Notes: a model not told the origin generated them from the letters alone. A DNA stretch of 64,000 bases from Euphorbia lathyris (GCF_963576675.1 NC_088916.1:53073001-53137000), one strand, 5' to 3'. Positions 45,133-58,002 are shown, numbered from the stretch's first letter. A program made the numbers and translations.

Positions 45133-48100
45133 TTTAACTTTATATTGCTACTTAATGTGATAGTATGTATAAATAATCCATAGGTTTAAATAACCATCAA
45201 GGTTTTCTTGGATATTGTTCTTAATACGACTTATATTTTGAATCAATATATGTCGGGTAATGATTGGGTATCATTAATTGCAAAATAGTTGAATGATTGA
45301 TTAGGTTTTCATCACTTTTGAAAGATCAGAGTTATATCACATGCCTTTTGTGGGAAACATGCTTTAAATCCTTACAAGGTGATAGATTAAATGTTGGCTC
45401 GATATATCCATATGATATATCTAGTTTGAGCAACTTGAGCTGAATAAGTGAACAAATGTCTTTATATATGTGATCTGAGATTTCCTATGATCACGGTTCA
45501 TTTGGATATAGCTTATGAATGTTTGAATTACACTGTAAATATGCACTAAAACGTAAAAGGTTAAATATCAACTTGACTTTTCATATCTCTACTTAGTTAT
45601 ATGTTTGATTGGATTAACTTAGAAAGTTAATAAGTAAAGAGTTAATTTGCTATCCAGTTTAATTAGAATTGAAATCAATATATATGATTAGTTATGGTGA
45701 CAACTTCAATAGATTATACATAAAAAAAAAAAGAAAAAAGAAACTAAGGAACAAAAAGTAAAATGTTAATTTATAAATTGTTTCTAGGGGGATACTAAGA
45801 CTGTGTGAGATTGCTATATTGTTTTGTGTAATTGAGCTAATTGAATTTAGAGTAATTATTTTTAATATAGATTATGGTTAATTATCTAAGTTAATTAAAT
45901 TGGAATAAATAAATATTAGAATATGGAAATATTAATTATATTTTATCCCAATAGTATTTATTCTATTTATAGGAAATAGGTTTTTACGGTGGTTTTCATC
46001 TTGTTAGTGACTGATTAAATAATTAGTTGTTATTAGATTTAGATTTATTAGAAGATAATATTCTTAGTTGGATTGACTTCAGGAATGATGGAAAACAATA
46101 TAAATATCCTCTAGCCCTGTGAGAATTTCGGCCAACATAATTAAGGGAGCAAGGTTTTTGTGTTTTCTTTCTAAGACAAAAGTCATACACCAAATATTTT
46201 GGCATAGCCGAAATCCTTTTGGGATTTCAGTGTTATCATCATTTATGACTTGTTCATATGGATTACCATCAGAGACGTTGTACTTGTGGGCGTTTATCCA
46301 AATTGATTCAAGCATCAAAGGATTCAAAAGTTCTGCAAGAGATAAACATGATTGACCCTCTTAATTAGCTTAATTATTGTCATTTAATACATATATAAGG
46401 GATCCATGAGATCATGAATAGAAATTTTTAAAATTCCGTTGCATCTTATAAGTTACCGACCTTGTCTATTCTATTCCAAACAAATTGACCTTTTCGCATT
46501 AGTTGGGTTGACATATTCCGGGAGAAATTTATGGATTGACTAGTCATAATGAATCTCTCTTATGATTATTAACTTATAATTAAAACAAGTATGAAGTTTA
46601 GAAAAAAGTATACTCATAGTGTTTATAGAGGTTTGACGAATTGTGTCTATGTCATCCCCTTACGAGCACCTCTTAAGAATTTTCTTTATCTCATTCTTTT
46701 TCCAGGCAAGAACCAAGAATGTGTAGTCCTTATATTCTTAAGAACTACTCAAATAAACATTCTCATGCTTCATAGAGTTTTTGAGAAACTCTACGTCTCA
46801 ATTTTTTACAAACTGAATTGAAAACTTACAAAGCTTAAGCTTTACAAGAGCTCAAGAAGAATACCCTTAATTTGCAACTGAAGCTTTAATGTTTAAAGCA
46901 GAGGGTTTGTATGTAACAGGACGAGACCATTCTGAAAGTAGACACATGATGATGTTACCTACAAAGTGGGTCCTGTTACATTTATAGTATGATTCTGTTC
47001 CAATCTTGATCATGAAAATGAAGGTTGGTTGTTAAATTTTTAAATTTAGAAGAAAAAGAAATAGAAAGCAATGGACATAATATTCTACACTATTTACATG
47101 TTTAGATATGGAGGTAGGTGTCTGAAAAATTGAAAGAAAGAAAAGCGTAGCATCTTCCTTATTAAAATTCCAAGAAAGTGAATTCAGAGAGTGGTTTGAT
47201 GTTTCAATCACCTTCATTTCACTCAACAATTTAGTTAACTATTAATGCAATCCCTCTTCTATTCACCTTACCAACCATATTTCTTTTTCATTGTTAGCTA
47301 CTAACTTTTCTACTCTAGTATTCATTCCTTTAACTACTTCCAATATCCATTTGACTATCAAATGATGCGGAGCATTTCCTTTGAGGATCAAGTCCGGATG
47401 AGGAAAGTCGGAAGAGGAACCAAGCACGGACAATCAAGCGAGTAAAGATGCCAAAAACAGTCCCACGTTCTGCGTCAAGGATTATCTTATTCGGAAGGAG
47501 TGACACTTATTGGGTTAGCTGCTAATCCATGCTTCGAGTGGGAATCTCAAACTCTGCGTGATTTAAATCAAAATTAAGTTTTATAATTTGATTTTGTTGT
47601 ACTTTTATGTTATTTATGATATTATTGTGGAAAGCCTTTATATATATATATATATATAAAGCCTTTGTAATATATTTTCTCATCTTCAGTTTCCTACCCA
47701 AAAACATTATTGTTATCTATTAATTTCAATAATTTAAAAAAGGCATCAATTTGATATATAATTTGCAAAGGAAATGAAATTGTTATTTTACCCCCATTCC
47801 CCATCCAAGCCTATCTAAAAGTTAGAAGAAGTGGGGTTTGGGTAAAGTGTGACCTCATTGTTACTTAAAATATCACATGCCATGCCATCCCATCTCATCT
47901 AATTGACAACTTTTGCATGGGGATAAATGCCAGACATAGCTCCCGGAAGCTGCCAAGTGGCTTCAACCTGGTGGCGCGTCTAATTCACTCTCTTTTAATT
48001 AATCTCTGAATATAATAATGGAGGAGAGGCATCTTTTGTACATATGGATCTGGTAATAAAAAAAAAAGATAAGATAGAATTAGGAAGACGAGACATGCAA

Positions 48101-50103
48101 TGTTTATACGGTTTCACGTCAGCCTAAACGGCGTTGATTTCGGTGATTCCTTACTTTCTTTCTTTTTTGTCTTACTCTCAGTTGGAGTGGGAGAAGGTGG
48201 AAAGTAAATTCCCTTTTTCCAATGCCAAATCCCTTTTCTCTATGATGCTGTAATCTTTTCTAATCTCTCTCACGAATCACCATCAAGAAGCTAATATTCT
48301 TCCTTTCCTTTTCTTTATTCTTACTACTCTAAGCTACATTATCTTTACATTTATTTACCCCCTTTTTTCTTTTCTTTTTTTTTTAAAAAAAAATACTTGT
48401 AATTTGTGGATTTACAAACACAGTATCCTAATTTATGTTTTATACACTTTACTCTATATACGCGTCAATTTTATAAAAAAAAAATTATAATTTTATTAAT
48501 TTACAAATTAGATTTCAGTCATATTTAGCAAATAGCTGTTAGCTAATATCTGATTATATTAAGATTATCTTTTTAATTAGCTGATTGTGTGAACTTGTTT
48601 AATAAAACTTAGCTTATTAATAGTTATTTGTATAAAGTGACAAATAATAACATGATAAAGTCTTTATTTGGATTAGAGGATAGTAAATAAAGGTAAAAAT
48701 ATCATTTAAAAGATATGAAACAATAAACTAATTGAAAAAGCTCGTAAAATAAGTTTTTTTAAAATTAACTTTTTGGACCCAATAAACTCTTTCAAACATC
48801 TCTTCACCAAATACTACTATCAAAGGTTTGACTAATCAAAACCTTTAAAGTGGCTTAAACCTTTAATTTTATCCACACAAAGGTCTTTACCAAAGAAAAC
48901 CTTTATAAATGTGTTAATTTATAAAATCGGTCTTTTTAATTGCTCCAAATTACTTCCTTTCGAATAAATATATACATAATAACAATTTTTATGAAATGTC
49001 TGATTTTGAAAACCATACAAATCACTAGCAAATTTTCAAACATTATAAAAATGCTGAACCACATAATTTCTTTTGTCCTTTACCCAAAAAATTATATAAA
49101 TTTTATTTTAAACGATAAAAATAAAATAAAATGAGTCATATATTATTTTTTAGTTGAGTTTGATATCCACAATTACTTGACCAAATGTGTTTGTTGGATG
49201 ACTCAATAGTTTAAATTGACATATCAAAAACTTAATTAATAATAATAAAAGAATATAGGTGTCAAGATGTTATTCTCCTTAATCCATTGTTGCATGATTT
49301 GTGGAAGCCATATTTATGCTCTAATTAGTCACTAACTAAGAATGAAAAGGGTACGTGATAATTACTCAAATAATATTGGAATTTTTGGAACATCTTTCAC
49401 TTTAATTGTCAAAACAGCAATCCTAAACAGTCATGCATGAAGTTTTTACAATATTTCAAGCAATATAGTATATATATTGCTTAACTAATATGAATTAGTT
49501 GGGGATTGAGTTATAATTAATTAAATCAAGTTGATTAATGTATAAACAATTATACCAAATTGTTTGCATATTGCATGTGATTTTGCACCTGGGGAATTGC
49601 TAAACATTACCTTAATTATAGGTGTCAATATATAAATCAGAATATACTTGGAGTTAATAATTAGGCCGAACATCCATTTACAAGTAAATGATTAGGTAAT
49701 AAGCAAAAGTAGCTACCTATTCTGTCCTTGCTTTATAAACAATGTTCATCAACAACCTACACCATAATATACTTATACCCAAATGCTTATTAATAAATTA
49801 AAATTAAAATATAGCAGGGAAGGGAATTGATGAATTGCAGGATACCCACTAACCCACATTCTGCTATGTATTGTTCTTAACGTGAAAATAAATGAATTAC
49901 TTTATTTGCTAAATCATTATAAAAAATGTTTCCAGAGATTTAACTAGGAACTTAATTAATGAAATTTGTAGAAGTTCGCCAAATATAACTATATATTAGA
50001 AATACATCTTATTAATATAATTTAGTTATTTTTCTCGTATTTTCAATGTGAGATTCGGTTCATTTTATTTTATTGTCATTAGGCCGACTCAATCTTTACA
50101 TTA
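45133..50103. other. About 5 kb of AT-rich DNA without a supported gene
   Basis: Reading frames here are short and without recognisable domains. Small features: a TATAAAT word at about 46100 followed by transcribed-looking text, which may be the remains of an LTR; a 10-bp inverted repeat GTAACAGGAC/GTCCTGTTAC (46913-46922, 46970-46979); a TA microsatellite at about 47640-47657; T-rich runs near 48370. I see no other repeat boundary. Confidence 0.5.
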
Positions 50104-50618
50104 ATGAGCCGAGCTTTGGCTTGCTCAACGAGCTCGAGCCGGGCTTCGAGCTTGTTTCGAGCCCAAAATCCTCTTTGGACTTGATTCATTAAGAAAATTA
50201 TCTAACCATAAATTGTTTGTGAGTAAATCGTTAATTATATTTGAGAAGTTTGCTCACAAATAACTTTTTAATTGTGTACATAAACAAGCTCACAAGCAAA
50301 ATTCGTGAATAAATAGACAAGATGCTTACAAATAATTCGTCTATTACTCATTTATTATGTTTGTGAACGAACTCATCTAATAGCAAATGAAATAATATTA
50401 AGTTTAGATATTTGTGAACTAACACAAAACTACAAAACTAAAATGTGTTCATAAATGTTCTAATCGAACCTGCTTGCGAGCTTTCGAACCGAGCTTTGAC
50501 TTGCTCAAGCTCGGCTCATTTACGAACCAAGCCAATAAATCGTGTTCACGAACGGCTTGTTACAAATCGAGCAGACCAACGAACCGCTCATGAACGGTTC
50601 GGCTCATTTACAACCCTA
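50104..50618. repeat. hAT-type MITE, copy 3 (5'-truncated)
   Basis: It aligns with the copy at 20817-21409 from GAGCCGAGCTTTG to the right terminus TTACAACCCTA (50608-50618), one base different from TTACAGCCCTA. The left terminus is missing. Internal text (TTATCTAACCATAAATTGTT, GTGAACTAACACAAAACTA) is shared. Confidence 0.78.
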
Positions 50619-51436
50619 TCTATAACTCATATCTCTCAATTAGGATTCCAAATTATCATGAGCCGAACTTGATTAATATGTTTTAGAAGTGCTCATTCGT
50701 TAAACCTTTTTAAGATCGGATCGTTTTAAATATATATTTTTTAAAAAGTAAAGAATTTTGTTTTTGAAAAAAAAGAAAAGAAAAGAAAAAAGAAAATTGT
50801 TAAGTAGATGCAAGTGGGTATAAGAAGAAAAAGACAGACACATGGAATATGGAATATAAAGAGAGAGGCATAGAGAGACATGTTGACCGGATATAAACAC
50901 ACTACAAACTGATTAATACAATAATCCAAAATTAGGAGAGGAATTAAATAATCGAATTTGAAATTCCCGGAGAATCTAGAGCGCATCAGGCGCTGACCGG
51001 GGCTGAGGAAACTATTAACAAATCATTAAGTACTCATAATGTGCTGATTATTATAAATTAATATAAAGAAACAAAGGAAGAGAACAAAAGAAGAGACTAT
51101 AGGACCTAGACAAGGTCACGTCCATAAGTCACGTGACGCCGAGGAATTTGGTATTAAGGGGCGCGTGTGTTTGGAGAAAGAATATTACGACACGGAGAGG
51201 GAATATTGGAGAACCATAGAAGATTTACATATTATAGACAAATTACTTCTTCTTTTCAACATTCATGTCTCTCTTCCCTTCTCTCACGCGCTACTTACCA
51301 CGTTTCTAATTTTTTTATATTAACAAGGGTTAATAAATATATGCCACTATATTTATTCAAATTATATTTTTATATTTTTCAAATAACATCAAAAAAAAAA
51401 AAAAAAAAAATCTTCACATCACTTCCACTTCACCTA
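50619..51436. other. Unassigned sequence with a G-box palindrome
   Basis: No gene is supported. A perfect palindrome GTCACGTGAC lies at 51128-51137, with CACGTG as its core, and GTCACG nearby at about 51115, as in G-box promoters. No downstream host gene is seen; the next sequence is caulimovirid. An A run lies at about 51392-51411. Confidence 0.4.
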
Positions 51437-51763
51437 TCATCCCACGTGTATCAAACAAATATTTAAATATATCATTATAATTATTAACGATAAACAAATA
51501 CAGTTAAAAGAAAACTCAATTTTATTTTCATAACAGTAGTTTTCAAACCATAAGAATAGTGGAATGTTAATTTTCATTTTTTCCATATCTCCATACCAAA
51601 TAGTTCTAAATTTGTTTAATTCCTGTTGGGTAAATTCTCTTTTTTCTTTATTATATTCGGCTTTCAATTCTTTTCTTAAGTATTCTTTATTTATTTGAAA
51701 ATTCCTCATTTCTAATTTATTTGGGAAAATGCTTCCATTTGAGATCTAGTTGGACTTATTGAA
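51437..51763 (-). pseudogene. Caulimovirid polyprotein segment upstream of coat protein, inverted
   Basis: On the minus strand, the protein (Met at 51709) has a Lys/Glu-rich stretch and the words FRTIWYGDMEKMKINIP and LFLWFENYC, which resemble the conserved segment between movement and coat protein regions of endogenous caulimovirids. The frame is open upstream to a stop near 51763. It points away from the plus-strand coat region, so the locus is rearranged head to head. Family assignment rests on pattern memory and is moderate. Confidence 0.5.
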
Positions 51764-51769
51764 GATTCT

Positions 51770-52672
51770 GTTTTAAAGACAATTGAAGAAAAATTATCAC
51801 TATTAAGCCTAAACGAAAAGTTAAAAGATAAGCAAATTACAGTTATTAATAAGAACATTCAATCAGAGACTGATGATAAACAATCTGATGAAGAACAGCA
51901 AAATATAAGAGATATAGAAGAGCAATTTACAGTTCAAAAAATAAGGTTTAATACATACACTCTGAGATCTGAAACAAAAAATTTCTATCCACGACCAACA
52001 CCACCTAATGTTCAATATGAAGAAAGAAATATAGTTCAAGCTAGGTATGATGGTGACTCAGTTTATGAATGGAATATAGATGGTCTAGCAGAATATCAAA
52101 TATTAAATACTTTGCAAGAAATGTCTATGGTAGCTACCGCCTACAAAGCAAGAGGAAATACTGAATTACAAGTTGTCCAAACCTTAATATCTGGTTTTAC
52201 TGGTCAGTTAAAAGGATGGTGGGATTACTATATTTCCTTCCATGATAAGCAAAAGGTTTTAACAGCAAAAAAGATAATTATTAAAGAAGAACATGGTCAA
52301 GCAATAGAGACGTCTCAAGATGATATGGTAGCAACTTTAGTCTTTGCTATTATGAAAAGTTTTGTAGGAGACCCAAGGCAATACCAAGATAGAAATTCAG
52401 AAATCTTACAAAACTTAACTTGTCCTAAATTATAAGATTTTAGGTGGTATAAAGATTTATTTTTAACCAAAGTAATGTCTAAAGAAGATTGTAATAATGC
52501 TTATTGGAAAGAAAGGTTTATTGCAAGTTTACCCAAATTATTTGCAGAAAGAATCTGAACTAAATTAAAAGCTGATTATAATGGAATGGTTCCTTATCAA
52601 GAGTTAACCTATGGACAGTTAATAAATTATATTAATAATGAAGCTTAGCCATCTGTATAGATTTAAAACTTA
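51770..52672 (+). pseudogene. Caulimovirid coat-protein-like region
   Basis: A plus-strand reading begins with an acidic, Lys-rich part, followed by LNTLQEMSMVATAYKARGN and LISGFTGQLKGWWDYY, typical of the core of the caulimovirid coat domain, then KERFIASLPKLFAERI. The frame is broken by stops at 52433, 52557 and 52647. The longest open part is 52112-52435. The viral role would be packing of DNA; here it is a relic. Confidence 0.68.
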
Positions 52673-53689
52673 GAGCCAAATTAAAAAAAGGAGAGTATGC
52701 TAGGAATGAAGGAATTATGTTCATTCTGCCAACAATATGGTTATGAACAAATAAGTGCTCCATCAGCTAGACATAAGAAAAGTTTAAAAAAAGAAATGTT
52801 CCTAGAAAAAGGAACCCTAGGAGTTATAATAAAAAGGGAGAAAATTATCAAGAGAACAGACCCATAAAAAAGGAGACATTATAAAACTAAAAAACCCAAG
52901 CAATATTCTAAAAATGACATAGTCATTTGCTATAAGTGTGGTAAACAATGACATTATTCAAGAGACTGTAAGGTAAAAAAGAGAATAAATAACTTAGATA
53001 TAACAGAAGAATTAAAGGAGGAAATAATGAAAATAATGATTAATGACTCTTCAGAAAATAGTGAAATTTCTGATTACTCTGATGATGATTTGAATATTAT
53101 AAGTGAAGAGGTAAGTATGAGCACTGAAACTGATTCATGTGCTTGTGAAGGGCCCTGTCAATGTAATAGTATAAATATGTTAAATAATGAAAAAGAATTT
53201 TTATTAGATATTATAGATAAAATAGATGGCCCTGAGATTAAGAAAAGTTATTTGTTAAAGTTAAAAGATATTATAGGAGCAAGAGGTAAGAATTTTAAGC
53301 CTTATAATTTCAAAAAAATTTGTGACAGATTTAATGTTCCCAAAGAAACCTCGATTCAAGATCTACAAGAAGAAATAAAAAACATAAAACAAGAGATAAG
53401 GATACTAAAAAGGAAAATTCAAAATTTAGAAATAGAAATTTTTCAGATAAATTTAAGCAAGACCATTCAAGAAAAGAAGAACGAAGCATCTTCAAGTAAA
53501 ATTGTAATTAAGGATGTTGGAAAAGAAAATGAAGAATATATAAATTATATCTCTCGAATTAATTATCAAAAATGGTATGTAAAGTTAAATATAATAATTA
53601 ATAATGATTTTCATTTAGAAACTTTAGCACTCATTGACAGTGGAGCTGATCAAAATTGTATTCAAGAAGGAATTGTGCCAACCCAATAA
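52673..53689 (+). pseudogene. Caulimovirid zinc knuckle, coiled-coil and protease region
   Basis: A CCHC knuckle (CYKCGK...HYSRDC) is at about 52928-52971, with a TGA inside it at 52949-52951. From 53027 an open frame of 220 codons has an acidic Ser/Asp-rich start, a Cys-rich word CACEGPCQC, a probable coiled coil (Lys/Glu/Ile-rich, about residues 95-165) and the protease motif LALIDSGADQNCI near the end. A TAA follows at about 53687. The region links the coat and RT parts in caulimovirid polyproteins. Confidence 0.7.
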
Positions 53690-53800
53690 TATGAAAAAAC
53701 CTCAGAAAGACTAAGTACGGCTAGTGGTGCAAAGTTAATTATAAACTATAAATTACCTAGAGTAAAGATTTGTAACAAAGTATATTGTTATAAGACTCAT

Positions 53801-54300
53801 TTGATTCTAGTAAAAAATCTAAACTCAGGAGTAATCTTAGGGACTCCTTTTATAACTATGTTGTATCCATTTCAAGTTTGCGATAATGGTATTTTAACAA
53901 AAGTCTTAGATAAAGATATTCTCTTTGAGTTTGCCTTTCCAATGATAACAAAAGAAGTTAGTCAATTAAAAAATAATATTCAAAAAATCAATTTAATTCA
54001 GAATAAGTAAAAACAAATTAAATATTTAATAAATGAGATCGAAGAAAAAAGGATTGGAATCCAATTAGAAGATTTAAAGACTAAGAAAAAAATCAAAGAA
54101 ATAGAAGATACATTTTCAAAAGACATTTGTGCTCCTATTCCTAATGTTTTTTGGAATAGAAAACAACATATTGTAAGCTTACCATATATTAAAGAATTTG
54201 ATGAGAAGAAGATCCCTACTAGGTCTAAAGCTATTCATATGTCGGAAGAATTAGAGAAGTTTTGTAGAAAAGAGATTCAAAATTTAAAGAAAATGGTTTA
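53801..54300 (+). pseudogene. Caulimovirid protease end and linker to RT
   Basis: A short open frame (53801-54010) contains GVILGTPFITMLYPF, the C-terminal half of a retroviral-type protease fold. After a stop it continues with Lys-rich linker text up to about 54300, where the frame must shift to reach the reverse transcriptase. Confidence 0.6.
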
Positions 54301-54345
54301 ATTAGAGATTCAAAGTCTTCATGGTCATGTTCTGCCTTCTATGTT

Positions 54346-55179
54346 ATGAACGCATCAGAAATTGAAAGAGGGACTCCTAGGTTAGTTATTAATTATAAAC
54401 CCTTAAATAAGGTACTTCAATGGATTAGATATCCAATACCAAATAAAAGAGATTTATTAAAAAGGCTTCATAATGCAAAAAATTTCTCCAAATTCGATAT
54501 GAAATCAGGATTTTGGCAGATTCAGATTAAAGAGAAAGAAAGATATAAAACTGGATTTAATGTACCTTTTGGCCATTTTAAATGGAATGTTATGCCTTTT
54601 GGCTTAAAAAATGCTCCATCAGAATTTCAAAATATTATGAATGATATACTAAAACCTTTAAATGAATTCTCAATTGTTTATATCGAAGATGTCTTAATAT
54701 TCTCATCTTCTATTAATCAGCACATTAGTCATTTAAGAAAGTTTTATAATGTTATACACTCAAACGAGCTTGTTGTATCTGCTAGTAAAATGAAACTTTT
54801 TCAGACGAATATTAGATTTTTTAGATATGACATTGACCAAGGGACGATAAAACCTATCAATAGGAGTTTAGAATTTACCAGTAAATTTCCCAACGAAATA
54901 AAAGATAAGAAACAACTACAAAGGTTCCTAGGATGTTTAAACTATGTTCATGATTTTTTCAAAGATTTAGGAAAATTATGCAAGCCATTATACAATAGGT
55001 TAAAGAAGAATCCAGAACCATGGACCGAAGAACATTCTAAAATAGTAAGAGAAATTAAAGAAAAAATCAAAAGTCTTCCTTATCTTAATATCCCTCATCC
55101 GAATGCTTTTCTTATTGTCGAAACCGATGCAAGTGATAAGGTTATGGGGGTGTTCTTAAACAAAAAAGAAAATGATTAG
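54346..55179 (+). pseudogene. Caulimovirid reverse transcriptase and RNase H start
   Basis: The open frame has LVINYKPLNK, FDMKSGFWQIQI, FKWNVMPFGLKNAPSEFQ, the catalytic box as YIED in place of the usual YIDD (near 54680), RFLGCLNYV and VETDASDKVMG, the first RNase H aspartate. The change of the first catalytic Asp to Glu alone would be expected to cripple polymerase. The frame ends at 55179, before the rest of RNase H. No restored version is given. Confidence 0.82.
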
Positions 55180-55198
55180 ATAAAGAAGAATTAGTAAG

Positions 55199-56889
55199 TG
55201 TTGGTGATATTTTCGAAATATCCCAATTTTCATCCTTGATACGCGTTTGTGGGGATTAAAAATGGTAAAAATAATGCGGGCGTGCCAGAGAAGCTAATTC
55301 TCAAAGGGTAAAATGGTAATTGAATAAAGTAAATAAATAAAAATGCATCTAAATTACTTGAATTCTAAACGAAAAACGATTGACGACCGTTACAAGGACT
55401 GAAAATAAAAACAACGGTCTTGGGTCCCGACGTTACTTGACAGGTCGGTCGGAAAAACAATTTTTTAAGATAAGTACTAAAAATAAAGGCAATAAAACAA
55501 CACAAAGATATAAATTTTTTAATTTTCTTTTATATTTTTTATTGATTTTGTAAATATTTTTCAATATTTTTTGTATTACAAATAATAATAAAGCATGAAA
55601 ATTACAACTTAAAAACAATAACTTTAAAGCTAGAAATGTAAATAAGTCACAAAAAACAAATATGTACGGGATGAAATAAAATTAACCGATCTCTTTGATG
55701 TCGTTGTGATGCGTGAAATTGAGGATTGGACCTCCAGAAAATCGGCTCGGGGGCTGTTGCGTTGTCCGGGTAATGCTGGGCGAATTCGAAGCAATTCAGA
55801 GAGTTCAGGGACTTGAGCAGAAATTTACCGCCAAGCTAATAAATCATCAGCACTTTGTGGAACAAAAACAGTGATTTTGTAGGACTTTCGGGCTCAATTT
55901 CGGGAGCTGTAGAGGTCGGATTATAGTGAAACCAAGGCTAGTATTTAAAGTTAGTGTACGAAGGAAGAGTTTAGAACTGGAATTTCAGAAGAAGGTCGAG
56001 TAAATGAGTCGGAATAAATTATTGAAAATGAGGTGACAGAATAATTGTTTGATGGTTGAAAAAACAAAAGTTTGATTCTGTTTCGTGGGGGGTACTTTAG
56101 GGGCGATTAAGAAGGCTATAAGATGTCGTTTTTTACGAAATAAAAATTGAGAGTTCTAGAATTGATGTCAATAAAGAGATTAAAATTAATTTGGGCTAAA
56201 ACGATCATCTAACGAACTCTAAATAAAATTTTGGAAAACGGCTCACCAAAAAAGTTGTTTGATGAATTTTTCAATGATGAAAAACTCAAAAGCTTGTTTC
56301 TGGGTCTTTTTAATTGATTGAGATCAATAAAAAGTTTCTAAACATGATTTGGAATCGGTGTGTAAACTAAGAATGACTCGAAAATGGGGTTTCGGTGATC
56401 TTGATTTCACGAAAAATGCTTGAAGCTTTGAAGAATATAACAATGGTGAAATTTGATTTAGACTAAGAAAGCTTGAACCGAGGATTGGGTGATGATTTTA
56501 CTGACTTAACTAAGAGATTGCAAGAAACGATTTGAAAATTGGTTGATTAAACTAAGAGAATTTCGGATTTGAAGTTTCTGAAAATTGGAAGCTTTTCTGA
56601 GGAACTGTATATTAAAGAACTAATTCTGGGAATTGAGACCTTGTTTAGACTAATTAGATGCTAAAGAACGATTTCTACGAATCTAAGGATTGGTAAAAAA
56701 GGCCGATTTTGGCAGAGAATTTGAGAGAAAAATTGAGGTGTTCTGTGTTTGATTGATTTTGAGTGGGGATTGGAATGAAAGAGTTGAGCTCTATTTATAG
56801 GATTTTTGTTGAAACACCTTTCCACATGATTTTGATTTGACAAAATTATTTAATAAGAATTAAATCTCCATGATAAAAATATTCTAACA
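55199..56889 (-). repeat. Probable solo LTR, minus strand
   Basis: The ends TGTTGGTGATATTTT (plus strand at 55199) and, from the right on the minus strand, TGTTAGAATATTTT (56889) are similar inverted ends starting TG. A minus-strand TATAAATA word lies near 56797-56804, followed on that strand by leader-like sequence. Flanking 5-base sequences (GTAAG, CATTA) do not match, so boundaries are tentative. No reading frame of interest lies inside. Confidence 0.4.
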
Positions 56890-57238
56890 CATTAAATTTA
56901 AATGCTTTGATTTATTTATACCAATGTGTTTGTTCAATGATGAGTTATTTAATTTATAAGACATTAAGTTGTAAGGCCCAAAGGCCCACAAGAGAAAGTC
57001 AAGCCCAAGTCAACGAATGAAAGCCACAAGGCCCAAGCAGATCAAAATGCAGCTCAAGCTGAATGAAACGCAGGCCCAGTAAGAAGAAGGATCGAGAAGC
57101 CTTCGTCCAAAAGCTTCAAGACGAATCCGCTGAGTTGTGCGACAAGGAAGTCAGGTCAGCGCCTGACCTGAACAAACTTGAAGACAAAGTATTTCTACTT
57201 TGGGTAAAGATCAGAAGATGCAGGAAGCTGTCTGGAAG
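56890..57238 (+). repeat. LTR-like sequence, left part, interrupted by the CRM element
   Basis: A stretch rich in GGCCCAAAGGCCCA-like words continues after the CRM element at 63692 with TATAAATA (63879-63886). Both flanks together look like one LTR cut by the CRM insertion, with the GGAAG duplication at the junction. Family and left end are not determined. Confidence 0.4.
57234..57238. repeat. Target-site duplication, left
   Basis: GGAAG directly before the left LTR; the partner is at 63687-63691. Confidence 0.85.
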
Positions 57239-58002
57239 TGATGTAGATTATAGTCGACTGAGAGTTTTAATCCTAAACTCACAAAGATTTCAATCTTCTC
57301 AAGCTAAACTTAAAGGTTGAGTTAACCCAAAACAAGGTGAAACCTTGATGCTCCAATGGAGGCTAGATTCAAATTCATCAAAAGTTGCTAAGCATTACAA
57401 AGAAGAGAGTTTAAATACTCTCCCAATTAAAAGAGAAAATACCAAAAGCCCATGAATAGGGTTTTTGGCAAAACATGTGTGTAAGGATGGAATAGGAAAG
57501 GAAAGAGTCCATAGTAGTCTAGTAATAAATGATGGATGGCAAAATAGTAAATAAACAACAACAGTATTGGTCCCCTCTTTTAAAGAACTTGGAGGAGAAG
57601 TATTCGCCAGGTAGGACACGCCCCGCGTGGACCTTGAGACGCCCCGCGTGACGTAGCTACTTAGGTTTGGGGAGTCTTTGAGGAGCACTTCACGCGTGGC
57701 ATTCCTGGAGTCATGCCCCGCGTATTGGCGCCTCTGATCTTGGTGATCCCTGTTGATGGTCTTCACGTGTGGCGTCCCTGGTGGTACGCCCCACGTAGTT
57801 GGCCTCCTAAATAACCTTCACTTCGGGCCCTGGTTTCACACCCAGCGTACTTGGGGATGCGCCCCACGTCATGGATCTTCTGGGAAATTCTTCGGTAAGG
57901 GGGTCCTGTACGCTCCACGTCTTGGTGAGCACGCCTCGCGTGCTTGGCTGGTTACCCCGGCTCTCGTTGTCCTCGTCTCTTAGATAAGGGATGCCCTCAT
58001 CA
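57239..58002 (-). repeat. CRM 3' LTR
   Basis: 764 bases, TGATG...CATCA. It aligns along its whole length with 62906-63686; the main difference is a 17-base segment present only in the other LTR near its right end. It contains about ten copies of an ACGCCCCGCGT-like motif (57613-57940) and a minus-strand TATTTAAA (57410-57417), the likely promoter box. The last part of the pol frame reads into it, down to 57807. Confidence 0.9.
57613..57940. repeat. Array of ACGCCCCGCGT-like motifs in the CRM LTR
   Basis: About ten diverged copies at irregular 25-45 base spacing. ACGC and GCGT at the motif ends are complementary, giving a small stem with a CCC loop. The equivalent array in the other LTR is at about 63283-63612. 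Differences between the two LTRs concentrate at CpG sites of the motif. Confidence 0.75.

Larger units (their letters stand above)
51437..55198. mobile_element. Endogenous caulimovirid (pararetrovirus) fragment, rearranged
   Basis: The plus strand holds, in viral order, a coat-protein-like region, a CCHC zinc knuckle, an aspartic protease and a reverse transcriptase with the start of RNase H. This order and the sequence style are those of plant caulimovirids integrated in host chromosomes. The left end (51437-51760) is in inverted orientation. There are many stops, at least one frameshift near 54300 and an altered catalytic RT box. Sequence stops at about 55198, where an LTR-like sequence begins. 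It is a decayed relic that cannot encode a complete virus: movement protein, most of the RNase H and all 3' parts are absent. Confidence 0.8.

Noticed and set aside
46023..46821. Several frames of 60-82 codons as a possible host gene
   Set aside because: No conserved domain, no splice-linked structure, AT-rich codon use; more likely decayed repeat.
51128..51137. G-box palindrome as promoter of a host gene
   Set aside because: No host gene follows on either strand within reach; motif alone is not enough.
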